Positions 1 to 11,867 are shown, counted from the first letter of the stretch. The stretch is 64,000 nucleotides of DNA from Bidens hawaiensis (GCA_021521415.1 JAIQDT010003780.1:62001-126000); one strand, 5' to 3'. Notes: generated by a model not told the origin, from the letters alone. Made by a program: numbers and translations.

Positions 1-371
1 CATATTAATAGAAAATTATTAAATATTATTTGCAATTAGAAATTATATCACCATAATATGTTTATATTTTAGTTCATTTAAATGCTTTCAATTATGTTCG
101 TTTATGTATGTTTGCGTTCGTTAATGTATTTATATGTTCCTTCAAGTTCGTTTATCTTTGTTTAATTGTGTTCATTTATGTTCGTGAACCAACCTTTTCG
201 TTTAGATTTTAAATGAACGATCATAAAAAAACACTAACATGTTCATTTTTTAACGAACGAACATGAACACAAATATTTGTTTGATTAAGTGTCCGTGATC
301 GTATTCGTTTAAAGTTAAACGAACAAACACGGGCACGCCTTTGTTCATCTACGTTCGGCTCGTTGACAAGC
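1..371. mobile_element. Partial hAT-like non-autonomous element (right end)
   Basis: AT-rich DNA with many short GTTCGTTTA-like motifs on both strands. It ends near 371 in a terminus that reads, on the minus strand, TAGGCTTGTCAACGAGCC. The same terminus motif occurs at the left end of the element at 8391-8930, so this is probably the same MITE family. The left end lies outside the window and no target duplication can be checked. It contains no gene. Confidence 0.4.
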
Positions 372-646
372 CTATATGTAATTATAAGATAAATACTTGT
401 GAAATAAATTGAAAATTGAGTGGAATGAGAAATTTTGCAACCCACGAGTTACAAACATAAAAATCAACTTCAAATTATAAAGTAACATGGTCAACCCGAT
501 TAACCCGACTAACCCGAACCTTAATAGGGTCGGGTTTCGGGTTAGATATTTAAGAAAAACCTGACTAACCCGACCCAATTAACCCGAAACCCGATCAGGT
601 TAAACCGATTAACACCCTTAGTTGGGGGTAAGTTTGACTTGTTTAT

Positions 647-776
647 ACAACCACTAGTTGGGTCTAGTGGTAAGGTGTATCACCCATATATGCCTTACAA
701 TCAAATGGTTGTGGCCTTGTGGGTAATAGTCTCAATTGTAACATGAGTGAAAGGTGGAAAAGATTAGTTCAAAAAA
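647..776 (+). mobile_element. SINE with 17-bp target-site duplication
   Basis: The head resembles a pol III box A (GGGTCTAGTGGTAAGG, about 660-675) and the 3' end is an A-rich tail at 770-778. It is flanked by a 17-bp direct repeat with one mismatch at 630-646 (AAGTTTGACTTGTTTAT) and 777-793 (AAGTTTGACCTGTTTAT). tRNA-like head, A tail and a long TSD together indicate a retroposed SINE. Box B is degenerate, so it is probably old. Confidence 0.7.
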
Positions 777-793
777 AAGTTTGACCTGTTTAT

Positions 794-1361
794 TCTATAA
801 GTTACTTTGAGTTGTGTTTTATATAAGTATATCTAACCGTTTAAGTGTGTCGAATGAGTTGAAAAGCATACGTATTGAAATGCGTAACGCCTTCTAATTC
901 GTTTTAGAGAAAACGTATAAGTTATAAGTGCAATGATTAAGGATGTAGACGAACCGAACAATCAATTAATATAAATTACTAACACAAGCAATATTATGTT
1001 CGTATGGTTGAATGACCAAACACGAATACTCATTCATTCATTTAAGTTCGGTAAATTGTTAATTCATGCATATTTGTTCACACACAAACAGCATGTACTT
1101 TAATATTTAATTTCAATAAGGCATTCATACTAGAACAAAATAAAAGTATACAAATTATATAAAATGTCGCTTGATAGTTGGCTCAATGATTAAACTTATA
1201 TAAATGTCAATGAAGTCAATTTAGAGAAAATGGTGTAGTGATTAGACTTGTATAAAAGGTCACTTAGGCATGAAGTAAATTTAGGTTATGTGTGGTAATG
1301 AGACTACAAAATAGATGAGTTTTTGTCTTTAGGGTGTAATAGTTTTGTAGTCCAATGTATA
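794..1361. other. Intergenic, no gene seen
   Basis: AT-rich sequence without a supported coding region. It ends at the left target duplication of the hAT element. Confidence 0.5.
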
Positions 1362-1380
1362 CACATATATAGAGGTGCAC

Positions 1381-1660
1381 AAATCGGGTTCAAATGGAAA
1401 ACCCGAACCGGTTCCAAACCGGGTTTTTCACACCGGGTTGTAAAATGGCACCGGTTCCAATCAAGAACCGGTTCGGTTCCCGACCCGAACCGATGCCCAG
1501 ATATGCGAACTTTTAAGAACCGGGTAGGGTATGAACCGGAACCGGTTTTTACGTAAAAACCGGTTCCACCGGTTTTTTTTGAAATTTAAATATTAGAGCC
1601 GTTAGGAACCGGTTCCAACCGCTATATAGCCGTTTTTGACCGTTGGAACCGGTTTTTTAA
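1381..1660. repeat. Left subterminal motif cluster of the hAT element
   Basis: Repeated AACCGGTTCC, ACCCGAACCGG and related motifs in both orientations, plus an ACCGCTATATAGCCGTT-like near-palindrome around 1616-1635. The cluster lies between the terminus and the BED-only gene, so it may be both transposase-binding and promoter DNA. It mirrors the right cluster. Confidence 0.7.
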
Positions 1661-1776
1661 CTATAAATAGGTTATTTTCTTACTATAAATAGCAAGGTTT
1701 GTTTGTTTACTTGTTAAACCACTTCCAAAACTATAAAACACACTCCAAACCACAATTAACCTTAAACCGACAACAA

Positions 1777-2028
1777 ATGGCAACCAATGATGACGTTGTT
1801 ATGGTGATCGAAACAACAAGATGCCCCGATGTTTGGGTTCATTACGATTTGTGTCTCATGACCGACTCACATGAGTTGGCACGTTGCAAATATTGCTCGA
1901 AGTTTCTTAAAGCAGGGTCCAACTCGACATTACGAAAACATACGAATAAGTATTGTCGAGAGAAAAGAAGATTGGAAGCTAAAAAAACGGAAGTGGGAGA
2001 GTCGTCCGGCTCTACAACCCAAAAATAA
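1777..2028 (+). CDS. BED zinc-finger-only protein encoded within the hAT element
   Basis: An 83-residue protein consisting almost only of a BED-type zinc finger: an aromatic D-x-W-x-x-Y-D-L stretch at about residues 18-25, then zinc ligands C37, C40, H55 and C60, followed by a basic and then Ser/Thr-rich tail. The start at 1777 is chosen because the finger begins soon after it; an in-frame ATG at 1699 would add 26 residues of unlike composition. The finger shares the block SNSTLRKH and a matching ligand order with the BED finger of the transposase on the other strand, so it looks like a paralogous duplicate. It has no catalytic or dimerisation domain. A DNA-binding role at the element's own ends, for example as a competitor or targeting factor, is inference. 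Confidence 0.72.
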   Translation: MATNDDVVMVIETTRCPDVWVHYDLCLMTDSHELARCKYCSKFLKAGSNSTLRKHTNKYCREKRRLEAKKTEVGESSGSTTQK

Positions 2029-2260
2029 GTATTCCCGGATTAAAACGACGGACTTTGTTTTTTATGTTTTAGTTGTTATGTTTAGTATCGTTTATGTTTT
2101 AATAATGTTTGTAATAGTTAGTTCTTAAATAAATAAAATGTTCGTCGTTATTAAAAAAGTAACAAAAATTAATCATGAGTAACAAAAGTAATTATAATAA
2201 AACAAATCAAAACTAAATATTAGTTGAACAAGTTACAAATAATTTTACCAAAACAAATAA

Positions 2261-4356
2261 TTACAACTCTTCTTCGTCTTCATTCTCGTCTTCACCCTCG
2301 TCTTCGTTATCGGAAGAAACCCCGTCCTCCGCCTCCTCATCATGAATATGACGCTCTATTGGTATTTCGTCTTCAAAGTTCGCCTTGTGTTGTACACGAT
2401 CCACCGCATCCAAATGGTCCTTTAGGCAAATGCAAACCTCTAGAGACTCGGGAGTTAGTTTTGTTCTTCGCATAGATAACACCCTCCCACTAAGAGAAAA
2501 AACCGATTCAGAAGCAACCGTTGAGGCTTGTACGGCAAGCAAATCACGAGCCATGGCGGATAGAATGGGAAATTCGTTTTGTTTACCTTTCCACCAAGCC
2601 AACAAATCAATATTGCGAATTTCGTCGACCGTTGCGCCCTCAACATAGTTTGCTCCACTATATCGACCAAGTTCGCTACTTGGTGTGTTTCCTCTTTGCC
2701 TCTTAGATGCCGATTCACGAATCCCATTCATCAAGTTTATAAGTGGGTCATTGCACGGCCTACCAGTTGTTGTTTTTTCACAAAAGACGATCTCGTGCTT
2801 GGACCATACATTTGAAAATAATGGTCATAAAGGTCTTGAAGGTTTTTGTTGAACTTGTCCTTCGCTTCCGTCGACAACTTCGGGTCAATCTCGTGCATAC
2901 CTAAGTTGTCGAATATTTCCTCAATCGTTGTTTCAACCCCATTAACATTCCAATAGGGGTTTAATGCGGCGGCACAAGTAAAGACCGGCGGTATGATTTC
3001 AAAATATTTTATAAACTTTTCTTTCATCACCGCAACAATATTTTCGAAGAGTTTGTTCTTCTCCGCAAAGCTTTTAAAAACACAAGACATATAGTACAAT
3101 TCTTGCAAAACCCAACAACTAGTAGGGTAATAGACTCCTGATAATTTTGTTGTTGACTTTTTGAACACATCAAGATACTCCAACAAATAACCGACTTGGA
3201 CCCAAACACTTTCCGGAAACATATCGGCCTCGCGTTCTTCAACAAGATTGTTATGAAAAGCTTGTAAAGTTTGGCGTTGGGCAAAAGCACACTTTAACAT
3301 ATGACAAGTTGAGTTCCAACGGGTTGGAACGTCCCAATTCGGCCCCAAATACTTTCTTTCAATCGACTTGCAATAGTTCTTATATTCAAGATGTCTTCTT
3401 TTACCACTTTTGAAGACATCTTGTAACATAAGTCTAAAGTATTTTAAATCATCACAAATGTGTTCATTGTCAAGACCTATTTGAACAACCAAGTTGATGA
3501 TATGTGCAACACATCGGACAAGAAAAAAATCCCCGAAACAAGGTGGTGAATATTTAATGATAAATTTTTCAGCCGCCTTAGTATTGTTTGAAGCGTTGTC
3601 AAACGAAATCGAAAATATTTTATTTCTCAAGTTGTAAGTCGTTATAACTTCATCAAGTAATTCAAACAATTTTTCGGCGGTATGTGGGAACGGGAAGTTT
3701 TCAAAAGCGATGGTGCGTTTCATCAATTGCCATGTCACCGGATCAACCCAATGAGCGGTGACACATATGTATGATTCGGGCAACCCGTGTGGTGCCGACC
3801 AAACATCGGTAGTTAAACTAACCATGGCTTCTAAAGAATGAAAAGACTCGATTAACTCTTTTTTAGCACACTCCCACAACCTGATACAATGACGTCTTAA
3901 GGTAGTACGACTTACATGTGTGTATCTCGGTTGTAGAGTTTCGCGAATCAACGACGTCAACTCCGGGTCATCAAAGTGGTTAAACGGCAAACCTCGTTGA
4001 ATAACGAACTTTGCCATTCTATCTTGAACTTGAGTCGTGTTGTAACGAAATAGTGTACCATCTTTACCCAAGTCAATTTGATCGGTCGCGCCAATCCCTT
4101 TCAACGCCTTGCAATATGGCTTCTCGATGTGCTTTCTCAAAGTAGAGTTGGAATCGTGCTTTAATATTGAACCACATAGTTTGCAACGAGCTTTTTGATA
4201 ACCTTCGTCATCCACAATCAAATCCCAATTCTTCCATATGTCTTGGTTGCGGTTATGGTTGACTACCGTAACAACCCTTGGGTCCTCCGTAACATGAACG
4301 GGGGCAACAAAAACACTCTTCTTAGCCTTGTTGTTAGTTTTTTTGATGGGTGCCAT
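2261..4356 (-). pseudogene. hAT transposase, one frameshift
   Basis: Nuclear DDE-type transposase of the hAT superfamily (plant RICESLEEPER/Ac-like). The first frame (4356-2737, 539 residues) has an N-terminal BED finger (C58, C61, H76, C82) and the first two catalytic acidic residues, D184 in the TTDVW block and D253 in the SFDNASNN block. The conserved hATC dimerisation region, including the ASESVFS motif expected to hold the catalytic Glu, lies in another frame (about 2740-2261). The frames join if one base were missing from the T6 run at 2773-2778 (an A run on the coding strand). All domains are otherwise present. Without frameshifting the product would lack the third catalytic residue and dimerisation domain. 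Confidence 0.9.
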
Positions 4357-4479
4357 AATAATATTTAGTTGGATGGTCGGGTAAAGGAACGGGTTTGCTA
4401 AAGGAGTAGTATTTTAGTTTGTTTTTGAGTTTGGTGGTGAAACAAGTAATGGAAACAAGTTATATATAGGTTTGGACAT

Positions 4480-4900
4480 CAAAATCCGGTTCCAACGGCT
4501 ATATTACCGTTGGAACCGGTTCCAACGGATCTATTGTCTCAAAAACCGGTTCCAACGGCTATATTACCGTTGGAACCGGTTCCAACGGCTAATTGGTGTC
4601 TAAAAAACCGGTTCCAACGGCTATATTACCGTTGGAACCGGTTCCAACGGATAGTTTGACTTTTGTTTGACCCTTCAAAAAATACCCGTCGGAACCGGTT
4701 TTTCCGGATACGAACCGAACCGGTTCCAATTAAGAACCGGGTAGGAACCGGGTTGGAACTGGTACTGACATACAAATAGGAGAACCGGGTACGATTTTCG
4801 GGTACAAAAATACCCAAACCGGGTATTGTTCCAACCGGGTTGGAACTGGAACCGGTTCTGGTTCGGTTCCACCAGTTAGGTTCCGGAACCGGTTTTTTTG
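4480..4900. repeat. Right subterminal motif cluster of the hAT element
   Basis: At least three near-identical blocks of about 60 bp around 4495-4650 contain CCGGTTCCAACGGCTATATTACCGTTGGAACCGG-type near-palindromes. Looser AACCGGTTCC motifs follow up to the terminus. The cluster lies upstream of the transposase start, so it probably overlaps the promoter. Clustered short motifs are typical of hAT ends. Confidence 0.75.
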
Positions 4901-4918
4901 TGCACGTCTACACATATA

Positions 4919-5634
4919 TATACCACACCCAATCCATTATAATAATAATAAAATCAAAAAGGAAGAACAACGACAAATACCTTGCCCCCCTGTCACCCCA
5001 CAATTCAGGGGGGGCGGTGTTCTCGCCGGAGTTCGCCCAAAATCGCCCTAAGACTACGCCCATTACGGGTGGCCTTATAGAAAACGGTGTATTTCAAAAG
5101 TATGATAGATTGCCGTTTAGAAAAATATATAAAAATAAAAACTATAGGATAGATTGCCGTTCAAAAAAGTAAATATTATATATATTGCAACGTTTAGTAT
5201 CTCTTACGATTCTTTTATGAGAAGTTATAATTCTTTGGTGTGTGATCATCTATAGTCGCAGTTTTATCTATATTATATAGAATACATAAGTAATAAATAG
5301 TAGAATACATTCCAAATAAGATGAATAAAAAGTGTTTCTAGACCACCAAACCCGACCGAACTGACCTGTTACATAACACACTAATTTTGCCACTTATTTC
5401 ATCAGTTTCTTCCATAACCATACACAATTGCACAAGGTTTACAAAACAAAATTATCATCTCAACAGCTTTAGGGTTTATACTAATTGGGATACAAACGAA
5501 TGTTTGGATCCCAGAGCGAACAGAACTCGGATTCACAAATCAACAGTAATCCTCCAAACTTTAATGCACTTTCCAACTCATGATTGATGAAGAACTTAAT
5601 GTACAAAAACAAACCTCAATAAAACAAAAATACC
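4919..5634. other. Intergenic, no gene seen
   Basis: The right hAT target copy is followed by a GC-richer patch at about 4980-5080 with GGGCGGTGTTCTCGCC and GCCCATTACGGG motifs that resemble a MITE end. No partner end was found. The rest, up to the stop codon of the kinase gene, is AT-rich and would hold its 3' UTR. Confidence 0.4.
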
Positions 5635-8600
5635 TTAATTTATATGGCTAATTGTATCTGTCTGGGTCCCAGCAGATTCTTCTCTCTGTAACTTATTCCG
5701 TCTGCACCAACAAAGATATTCTGGGACCGGCCCATCATCTCCCACGACCCATGAATGCAAAGCAACAGCATCGAGAGTCATTCGTTCAATAGGATCTGAT
5801 ATTAAAACCGTTTTCATTATTAATATTTTAGAAATTATTACTGAAAGAACATAACTTTTGTAATCACATTCATAGTATCATTGAAAAAAATGCATTTTTT
5901 TCACAAAGTGTTTTGGATCAACTGAACTTGCCAAACCGACACGCTTCAAGCTGAGATCAAAAATGTAGTTATTTTGACCTGTTAACCAACCCACAGAACT
6001 AGACCATTTTGCCACCTCTACTTACTAGTCCAGGAGTGTGAATTTCTGACACGACACGAACCAAACACGAAATTCGCGGGCTTGAGTCTGGTATAAATGG
6101 GTTCGGGTCAGTTTCGGGTCAAACCCAAAAACCGACCGCTCAACCCAACAGGTTTGCTGTTAACCATTTAACCCATTAATTATTTTTATTTTTATTTTTT
6201 TTAAATGTGTTTTATGTAATAAATTATATTAGTTGGGTGTCTTACGCCAGAGTTTAATTTTTTGCAGGGAAATGAAAAAGACTTCAAAATTAATATGCAA
6301 CTGTTTAATATAAATTTGTACTTGTTATTGTAAAAACTAAAGAACTTTTGGGTCAAAAGGGGTTATATTCGGGTCAACCATGAATATGTGTGTTGTGTTT
6401 GGGTTCGTGTCGGGTTGGAGCCGCAAACACGATCCATTTAACACCCCTAGTTACAACCATCCGAAAACAATAAGGAGGTTTCTTTTTCGGGTAAGATGAA
6501 GGATATGAAGGATAAAGATGTCTCCTTTGTCCCAAAGAAATGATATGCAGTTTGACCACCAGTCAAATCAATTACTTCTGGTCTCCATATAAAGTTTGAC
6601 CAAAGGTCAAAGGGCAAACAGGTTACTGTTTTACTTTTGAAAAATGTATAAAGATAATCATATCACATTACCACCTGTAAGGCCTTAGAACATGTAACTA
6701 TAAGTCTAAGATGCTTGCCTTTTAGTTCAAAAAGGAAAATGTGCAGTTTTGACTAAAAGGTCAAACCAATTATTGTCCATAGTCAGATCATTATGATCAT
6801 TTTCAAACACAACACTAACTAGTAATTTTTAAGGAACATTTTAAGAACAAAATTCATTAATTTTATGAAACTTAAAGGGAAAACAAAGACTAACCTTTGC
6901 AAAGAAGCCCCTCAATAAGGTCCTTGAGGGAGGGGTTCAAATTGTCAGGGAGAAAGACATCATTATTAAGAATCTAGGAAATAGAACATCAAATTGTTAA
7001 ACAAAACCACTAAAAATAATATATAAGTTTTAGATAAAATTGACCAAAAAGCAACTATTAAAACGTGATAAAACTTTCACACCTTATCGTATGTATCTTG
7101 TAGTGTATCTCCAAGAAAGGGATATTGTCCAAATATCATGCAGTGTAAGGTAACTCCAACCGCCCATGTATCCGCAGTTTTGCCATGATAACTTTTTCCT
7201 ATTATTAAAAAAACTGAGAATCAACGTGTTGAAACTTTATAAAATATCCAAGGGTGCTTGGATGCGTACTTTCATAGTGATTATGAGATATTGAATGATC
7301 ATAATAAGATAATCACTCGTATAAAAGAGAGTAGGAAACAGTATTTGAATGTGTTTGGAGTTGTAAGAATTAGATAATCAAATGTAGGGGGTGCGCACGG
7401 GTGGCTTTTGAGTTTTGGGTTCAAACCAAAAGTTCGGTATTTGAGTTTTTGAAAACCGTTCGGTATCGGTTTTTCGGGTTTGGGTTTGAATTCGATTCTG
7501 ATTTTTATCATTTGGGATTGAAATTTTTGAACTGGAAAAATATTGACTAGATAATGAATTTAGGCTGAAAACTTTGGGCTAAATCTTTTTGTGAACTATT
7601 GGCTAGTTGATTATTATACATTTAGATTAAAATATATGGGTTATAATAATAATATTTATTAAATTCTTATAAATTACATAAAAATCAAAATAAGAAATGA
7701 AAATCAATAAATTCGGTTCAGTTAAGTTTCTTGGGTTTAGTTACCATAACCAAAAATTCAGTCTTTACGAAAATATATAACCAAACGGTCCTTGTCGCTT
7801 GGGTTCGTTTTCTTTCGGTTTTGGATTGTTTTTTTGGTTTATGCACACACCAAATCAGATGTTAGTGTTTAGCAAATTATCGAAGAAACAAATAAATACA
7901 ACTTTATGAAATGGACATAAAAGACTCATAAGTATAGATGAGTAGTTTTACTTTACTGTTAGATTATCAATTTTGTTGCAGTTGGTATGAAACTGACTTA
8001 CGTAACCGATAATCAGAAGCAGAATTTGTTTACTTGATTTCCAAATAAAGAAATCTAATTAATTTTGTAAAAGCAAATCCAAACACCCCACAAAAACCTT
8101 GAAGTCAATGGAGAACCACTGACCTAGACAACACTCAGGAGCAGTGAAAACAGGTGTCCCAGGGGACCGGCGAAGCATGTCGTTTTCATCCTAATAAATA
8201 AGAAAATTGATATAACACGATTAATATATAATAAAAATATAGCCATGTGGGCAGATCATGTATGGAAAAAATGCATAACAAAATCTAATACGTTCATATA
8301 ATCAGATATTTGTTACCTTAAAAAAGGTAACAATTTATAGTGGAGAGAACCGAATTTGGATTAGAAATTCACCAAAAAAAACGTTTACATACCCTTGTAA
8401 ACGAGCCGAACGAACATGAATGGTGTGTGTTTATGTTTGTTCCCTTAACTTTAACCAAACATGATTGAGCGCAAACACTTCACGAATGAAGTTTTCTTGT
8501 CCATGTTTATTTGTTAAGAAAATTGAACTTATTCATGCGTGTTTACGTTCGCTCATTAACAGCATAAACGAACGGTTCACGAAAACAAACGTGCATAACT

Positions 8601-10850
8601 GAACATAGATGAGCGAACATAACCGAGCTAAAACAAATTAAAAGTGAATGTGAACGACAATGCATTGGACCCAAAAATTTATTAAAACTAGGCAAAATTG
8701 ATACAGACCTAAACAATTTGAATAAATATATTAACGAATGAACTTAAACAAACATAAAATGAATGCAAATGAACGAACATAAATACATTTAAATTAACGA
8801 ACGTTCACAAACATAGATGAATGAACAAGACATGTGCTCATGTTCTCTCGTTTAACAAAATAAACAAAACTTTTGTTCAGATTCATTTGTTTATTACATA
8901 AACAACTGCTCGATTCATTTACATGCCTATATTTACATTTTGAGGAGAACTCAAAAAGGAAAGCGTGTGGTTTTTTGTTTTAAGAGAGTTTCACTGTCTC
9001 ATATTTTAAAATATACTATATTTTATTTAAAAGAGAACCGTGAAAAGAGAAGCAGTAATTACCTCAAAAACCTGGCTGACACTGAAATCAGCAATCTTCA
9101 CTGTGCCGGTAGCAGTAATCAGAAGATTATCAGGTTTAATATCTCCATGAACAATATTCTGAGTTTCAAAAAGAAAAGAATATTATAAACAAATAAAGAA
9201 ACTAATTTATTAAGGTGGGGTCATACTGGAAGGAAAAAAGAAACAATTCCCGTGTTCCAAAATAATGCAACATTTAACTAAACGTATAAATGAAGTCAAT
9301 TTTATAACCATTAATTCAAATATCTAAAATTCATTGAATGCTATGAACATTTAGTGATCATTAATGAATGAAAAAAGTTTGTTTTTGTATATTATTTGGA
9401 ACTGCGGAAATATTGTAATTACTTGATTAACCAATTAAAAAAGACAGTTTTTAGAATAAAGATTTGTACATGAGAATGGAGATATATCAATCCAGAAACT
9501 ATATCACGCAAATATCTCCTTGCAACATTTTCTCCTAGGCCACCTGAGGGTCCCGCACCCTCAAAGACCCACTTGCCTTCGACATATTCAAGAACTGAAA
9601 TAATAATTATAATAAAAAGAACTAAGAATAATGTTTTTAAAAAAGAGATATGGAGAGGTTAATATGGTACATACCCATGTAAAAGTGATCTGTGTTGGGA
9701 TCATTAATCACCTCAACAAGATTCACTATATTAGGATGATCTAACATTTTCATAATTAAGACCTGCAAAAGTAAATTAAAAAATAAATACGTATATAAAT
9801 AAAGACACGATTGCATATATTACAGACGATAAAAGTGTACACAAATGGCAATAATATACCTCACGAAGAACATCAGTCATGGCTGTCTCAGATGGGGCAA
9901 CTCGTAGCTTTAATAAATGAGACTTATGGAAAGCCTGCATTAACAACCATTCAATATTTTCCATATTTTGTATTTTCCCATATATCTCCATGACCACAAA
10001 AAATGTTGTGTTTACAATTTAAGAAAATAATCACACGCCGAAATATCTCAGGTTGACTGTTGTTGATTGATTTTCAAAATTGAGCCATACGTTCAACGGT
10101 TAAAGAACCATTTGAAAAAAGTAGCACCCTAATTATAGTATAATACCATTTAAAAAATAATGCTTCTGAAGCAAATTAGGTTATTGGTTTTTACACTAAA
10201 AAAAGTACCTTAATAGCATAATGCTTTCCATCAGCCTGGCTTCTGTAAAGGACCTATAAAACATACAAGTCAAAGTCAAATGATTGTGGATTTTTCTACT
10301 TTCTTGTTTGAAGTTGGAATAAATAATTACCACTTTGCCATAGCTACCAGAGCCAATTTTATGCTCGCGAACATACTCATTAACCATCTTGTTCCCATTC
10401 TCATCCTAAAACAAGTAAAAAAAGTTTTTAAAACTTGTCAAATTCAACGATCAAACACTTTCATCAACTGGTATTATATAGAACTAGTGTTATTTTTTTT
10501 TTAAATATCACCTCTGTCCGTACAACTTTGTGTGTTTCTTTAACAGGGAACTCCCTGCAAATCAAACCGTTTTCTGTTCTGTAAACAAGAATCTCTTGAG
10601 AGGTTTTTGCAGGGTTTATAAACTCCTCATGGTCTGTTTTTTCATTATCTGTCATGTGACTCATGTTGTCACAATATGAATTATTATCCTCTTCTTCTTC
10701 TTCATCTTCTTCTTCTTCAACCTGTTGATTCATCAACAGTCCCTGCAACACATGATTTCCCGGAATACCCCCTTCTAAACTTGGCCTTAAATTCTTCTTT
10801 TGTTTCTTCGCAAATGAAAATCCAAAACAACCACAACACCCCATCTCCAT
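5635..10850 (-). CDS. GRIK/SnAK-type SnRK1-activating protein kinase, 11 exons
   Basis: Ser/Thr kinase of the plant GRIK (SnAK) family, which in Arabidopsis phosphorylates the SnRK1 activation loop. Exons (minus strand): 10850-10512, 10405-10331, 10253-10209, 9934-9860, 9762-9675, 9594-9470, 9158-9063, 8190-8124, 7198-7083, 6973-6895, 5795-5635. All junctions are GT/AG and phases agree, giving 421 residues, near the family's usual length. Visible features are an acidic N-terminal region, glycine loop IGSGSYGKV (130-138), AIK lysine 153, family-typical HGD (253-255) in place of HRD, DFS (273-275) in place of DFG, activation loop SPGTPVFTAPE (290-300), and a C-terminal GDDGP/EYLCWC block. An alternative start at 10844 gives an MGCCGCFGF N-terminus that could be acylated. 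Introns carry hAT-like MITEs but exons look intact. Confidence 0.93.
6040..6455. mobile_element. hAT-like MITE remnant in last kinase intron
   Basis: Both edges carry related inverted sequence: near 6033-6060 AGGAGTGTGAATTTCTGACACGACACGAACC, and near 6400-6451 an inverted copy with CGTGTCGGGTTGG and a terminal AACACCCCTAG. GGGTCAAACCC-type motifs fill the interior, as in other hAT MITEs here. No clear target duplication was found, so boundaries are approximate. Confidence 0.4.
7385..7853. mobile_element. hAT-like MITE in kinase intron 8
   Basis: The left terminus is TAGGGGGTGCGCAC. The right terminus, read inward, is TTGGTGTGTGCAT. Flanks are a near-perfect 8-bp duplication: ATCAAATG at 7377-7384 and ATCAGATG at 7854-7861. 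The interior is rich in TTCGGT/ACCGAA motifs. It lies between exons 8 and 9 of the kinase and does not touch splice sites. Confidence 0.65.
8391..8930. mobile_element. hAT-like MITE in kinase intron 7
   Basis: The left end is ACCCTTGTAAACGAGCC and the right end, read inward, is ATAGGCATGTAAATGAATCG. Probable 8-bp duplication GTTTACAT (8383-8390) / ATTTACAT (8931-8938), one mismatch. The interior is filled with GAACGAACATAAA-type motifs as in 1-371. Non-coding; sits between exons 7 and 8 of the kinase. Confidence 0.6.
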
Positions 10851-11054
10851 TTAACCTGCAGTGTTCCTGTATCAACATTGAATACTTTAATTAACCACAA
10901 TCTAACACATGGGCCACCCAAATATAAGAATATATTAAGAAATAATATAGGCATTGACTTTTGATTCCAAGCGTGTTGGTTTCAACTTTCAATGACACAT
11001 GCTATAATTTTAATTATTAATTTATGTTTTAATTGTTATACATAATAACAAAAC

Positions 11055-11640
11055 GTATATTATCAAACAAGCGAAAGTTGCATTCAATTCAATTTGATTA
11101 AACTGAATTCAATAGAGCTGACCTAAAAACTCATGAAGATGGAGACAATCAAGCCCTAACAAATCTTCTATTATTCGTATGAACAAATAGCATATTAATC
11201 AAACAAGTCAAAGCTGGATTCTATTTAATTCAATTCATTTCAATCCAATCATGCTAACCTATAAACTTATGATGAAAGAGACAATCAAACCCTAACTAAT
11301 CTGCAATTATGCATATGAACAAAGAGTATATTCAATCATCAAACAATTGAAAGCTATATTTTATTCAATTCGATTCGATTGAATTCAATCATGCTAACCT
11401 ATAAACTTACGGGGCACGAGGAAATCAAGCCCTAACTCATCAGCTACTATGCATATCAGCAAAGCATATATTCAATCAAACAAGTCAATTCAATCATATT
11501 GACCAATCAATCCAGCCCTAACTAATCCGCTATTATGCATATTCAATCAAACAAGTGAAAGCTGGATTCTTTCAATTCAATTCAATGATGCTGACCTAAT
11601 AAACAGTTATGAGGAAGCCGTAACTAATAATAATCTGCTA
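11055..11640. repeat. Tandem repeat of about 120-150 bp upstream of the kinase gene
   Basis: Four to five imperfect copies of a unit containing, in order, ATCAAACAAGTCAAAGCTGG, ATTCAATTCAATT, ATGCTGACCTATAAACTTATG, a purine stretch, AATCAAGCCCTAACTAATC and TATGCATATGAACAAA. They begin about 200 bp upstream of the kinase start and may lie in its promoter or a 5' UTR intron. Confidence 0.75.
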
Positions 11641-11806
11641 GAACTCCAACGGATGCCACTCAGCAAAATGAAACAAGCAGTTGATGAAATAAACACCGCT
11701 ACGGTTCAACGTCACCAACATCTCTTAATTTCCAGTTTTCCTGAATCAAATCACTTACAACTCAATCAATTGAACTATAACACAAATTCAATCCATAATC
11801 AATCAC

Positions 11807-11807
11807 A

Positions 11808-11848
<41 letters not shown>

Positions 11849-11867
11849 TAATAATAATAATAATAAT
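11807..11867. repeat. (AAT)n microsatellite
   Basis: About 18 AAT/ATA units, interrupted once by AACAAT near 11844. Confidence 0.9.

Larger units (their letters stand above)
1370..4910. mobile_element. Complete hAT transposon with two convergent genes
   Basis: A 3541-bp element bounded by a perfect 8-bp target duplication, CACATATA, at 1362-1369 and 4911-4918. The termini are TAGAGGTGCACAAA on the left and, read inward on the minus strand, TAGACGTGCACAAA on the right. Eight-bp duplications and TAG-type termini are hAT hallmarks. Inside are a hAT transposase on the minus strand (4356 to 2261, one frameshift) and a small BED-finger gene on the plus strand (1777-2028), with their 3' ends facing each other. 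Both ends carry dense copies of AACCGGTTCC-type motifs, probably transposase-binding sites (inference). The perfect TSD suggests a fairly recent insertion. Confidence 0.93.
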
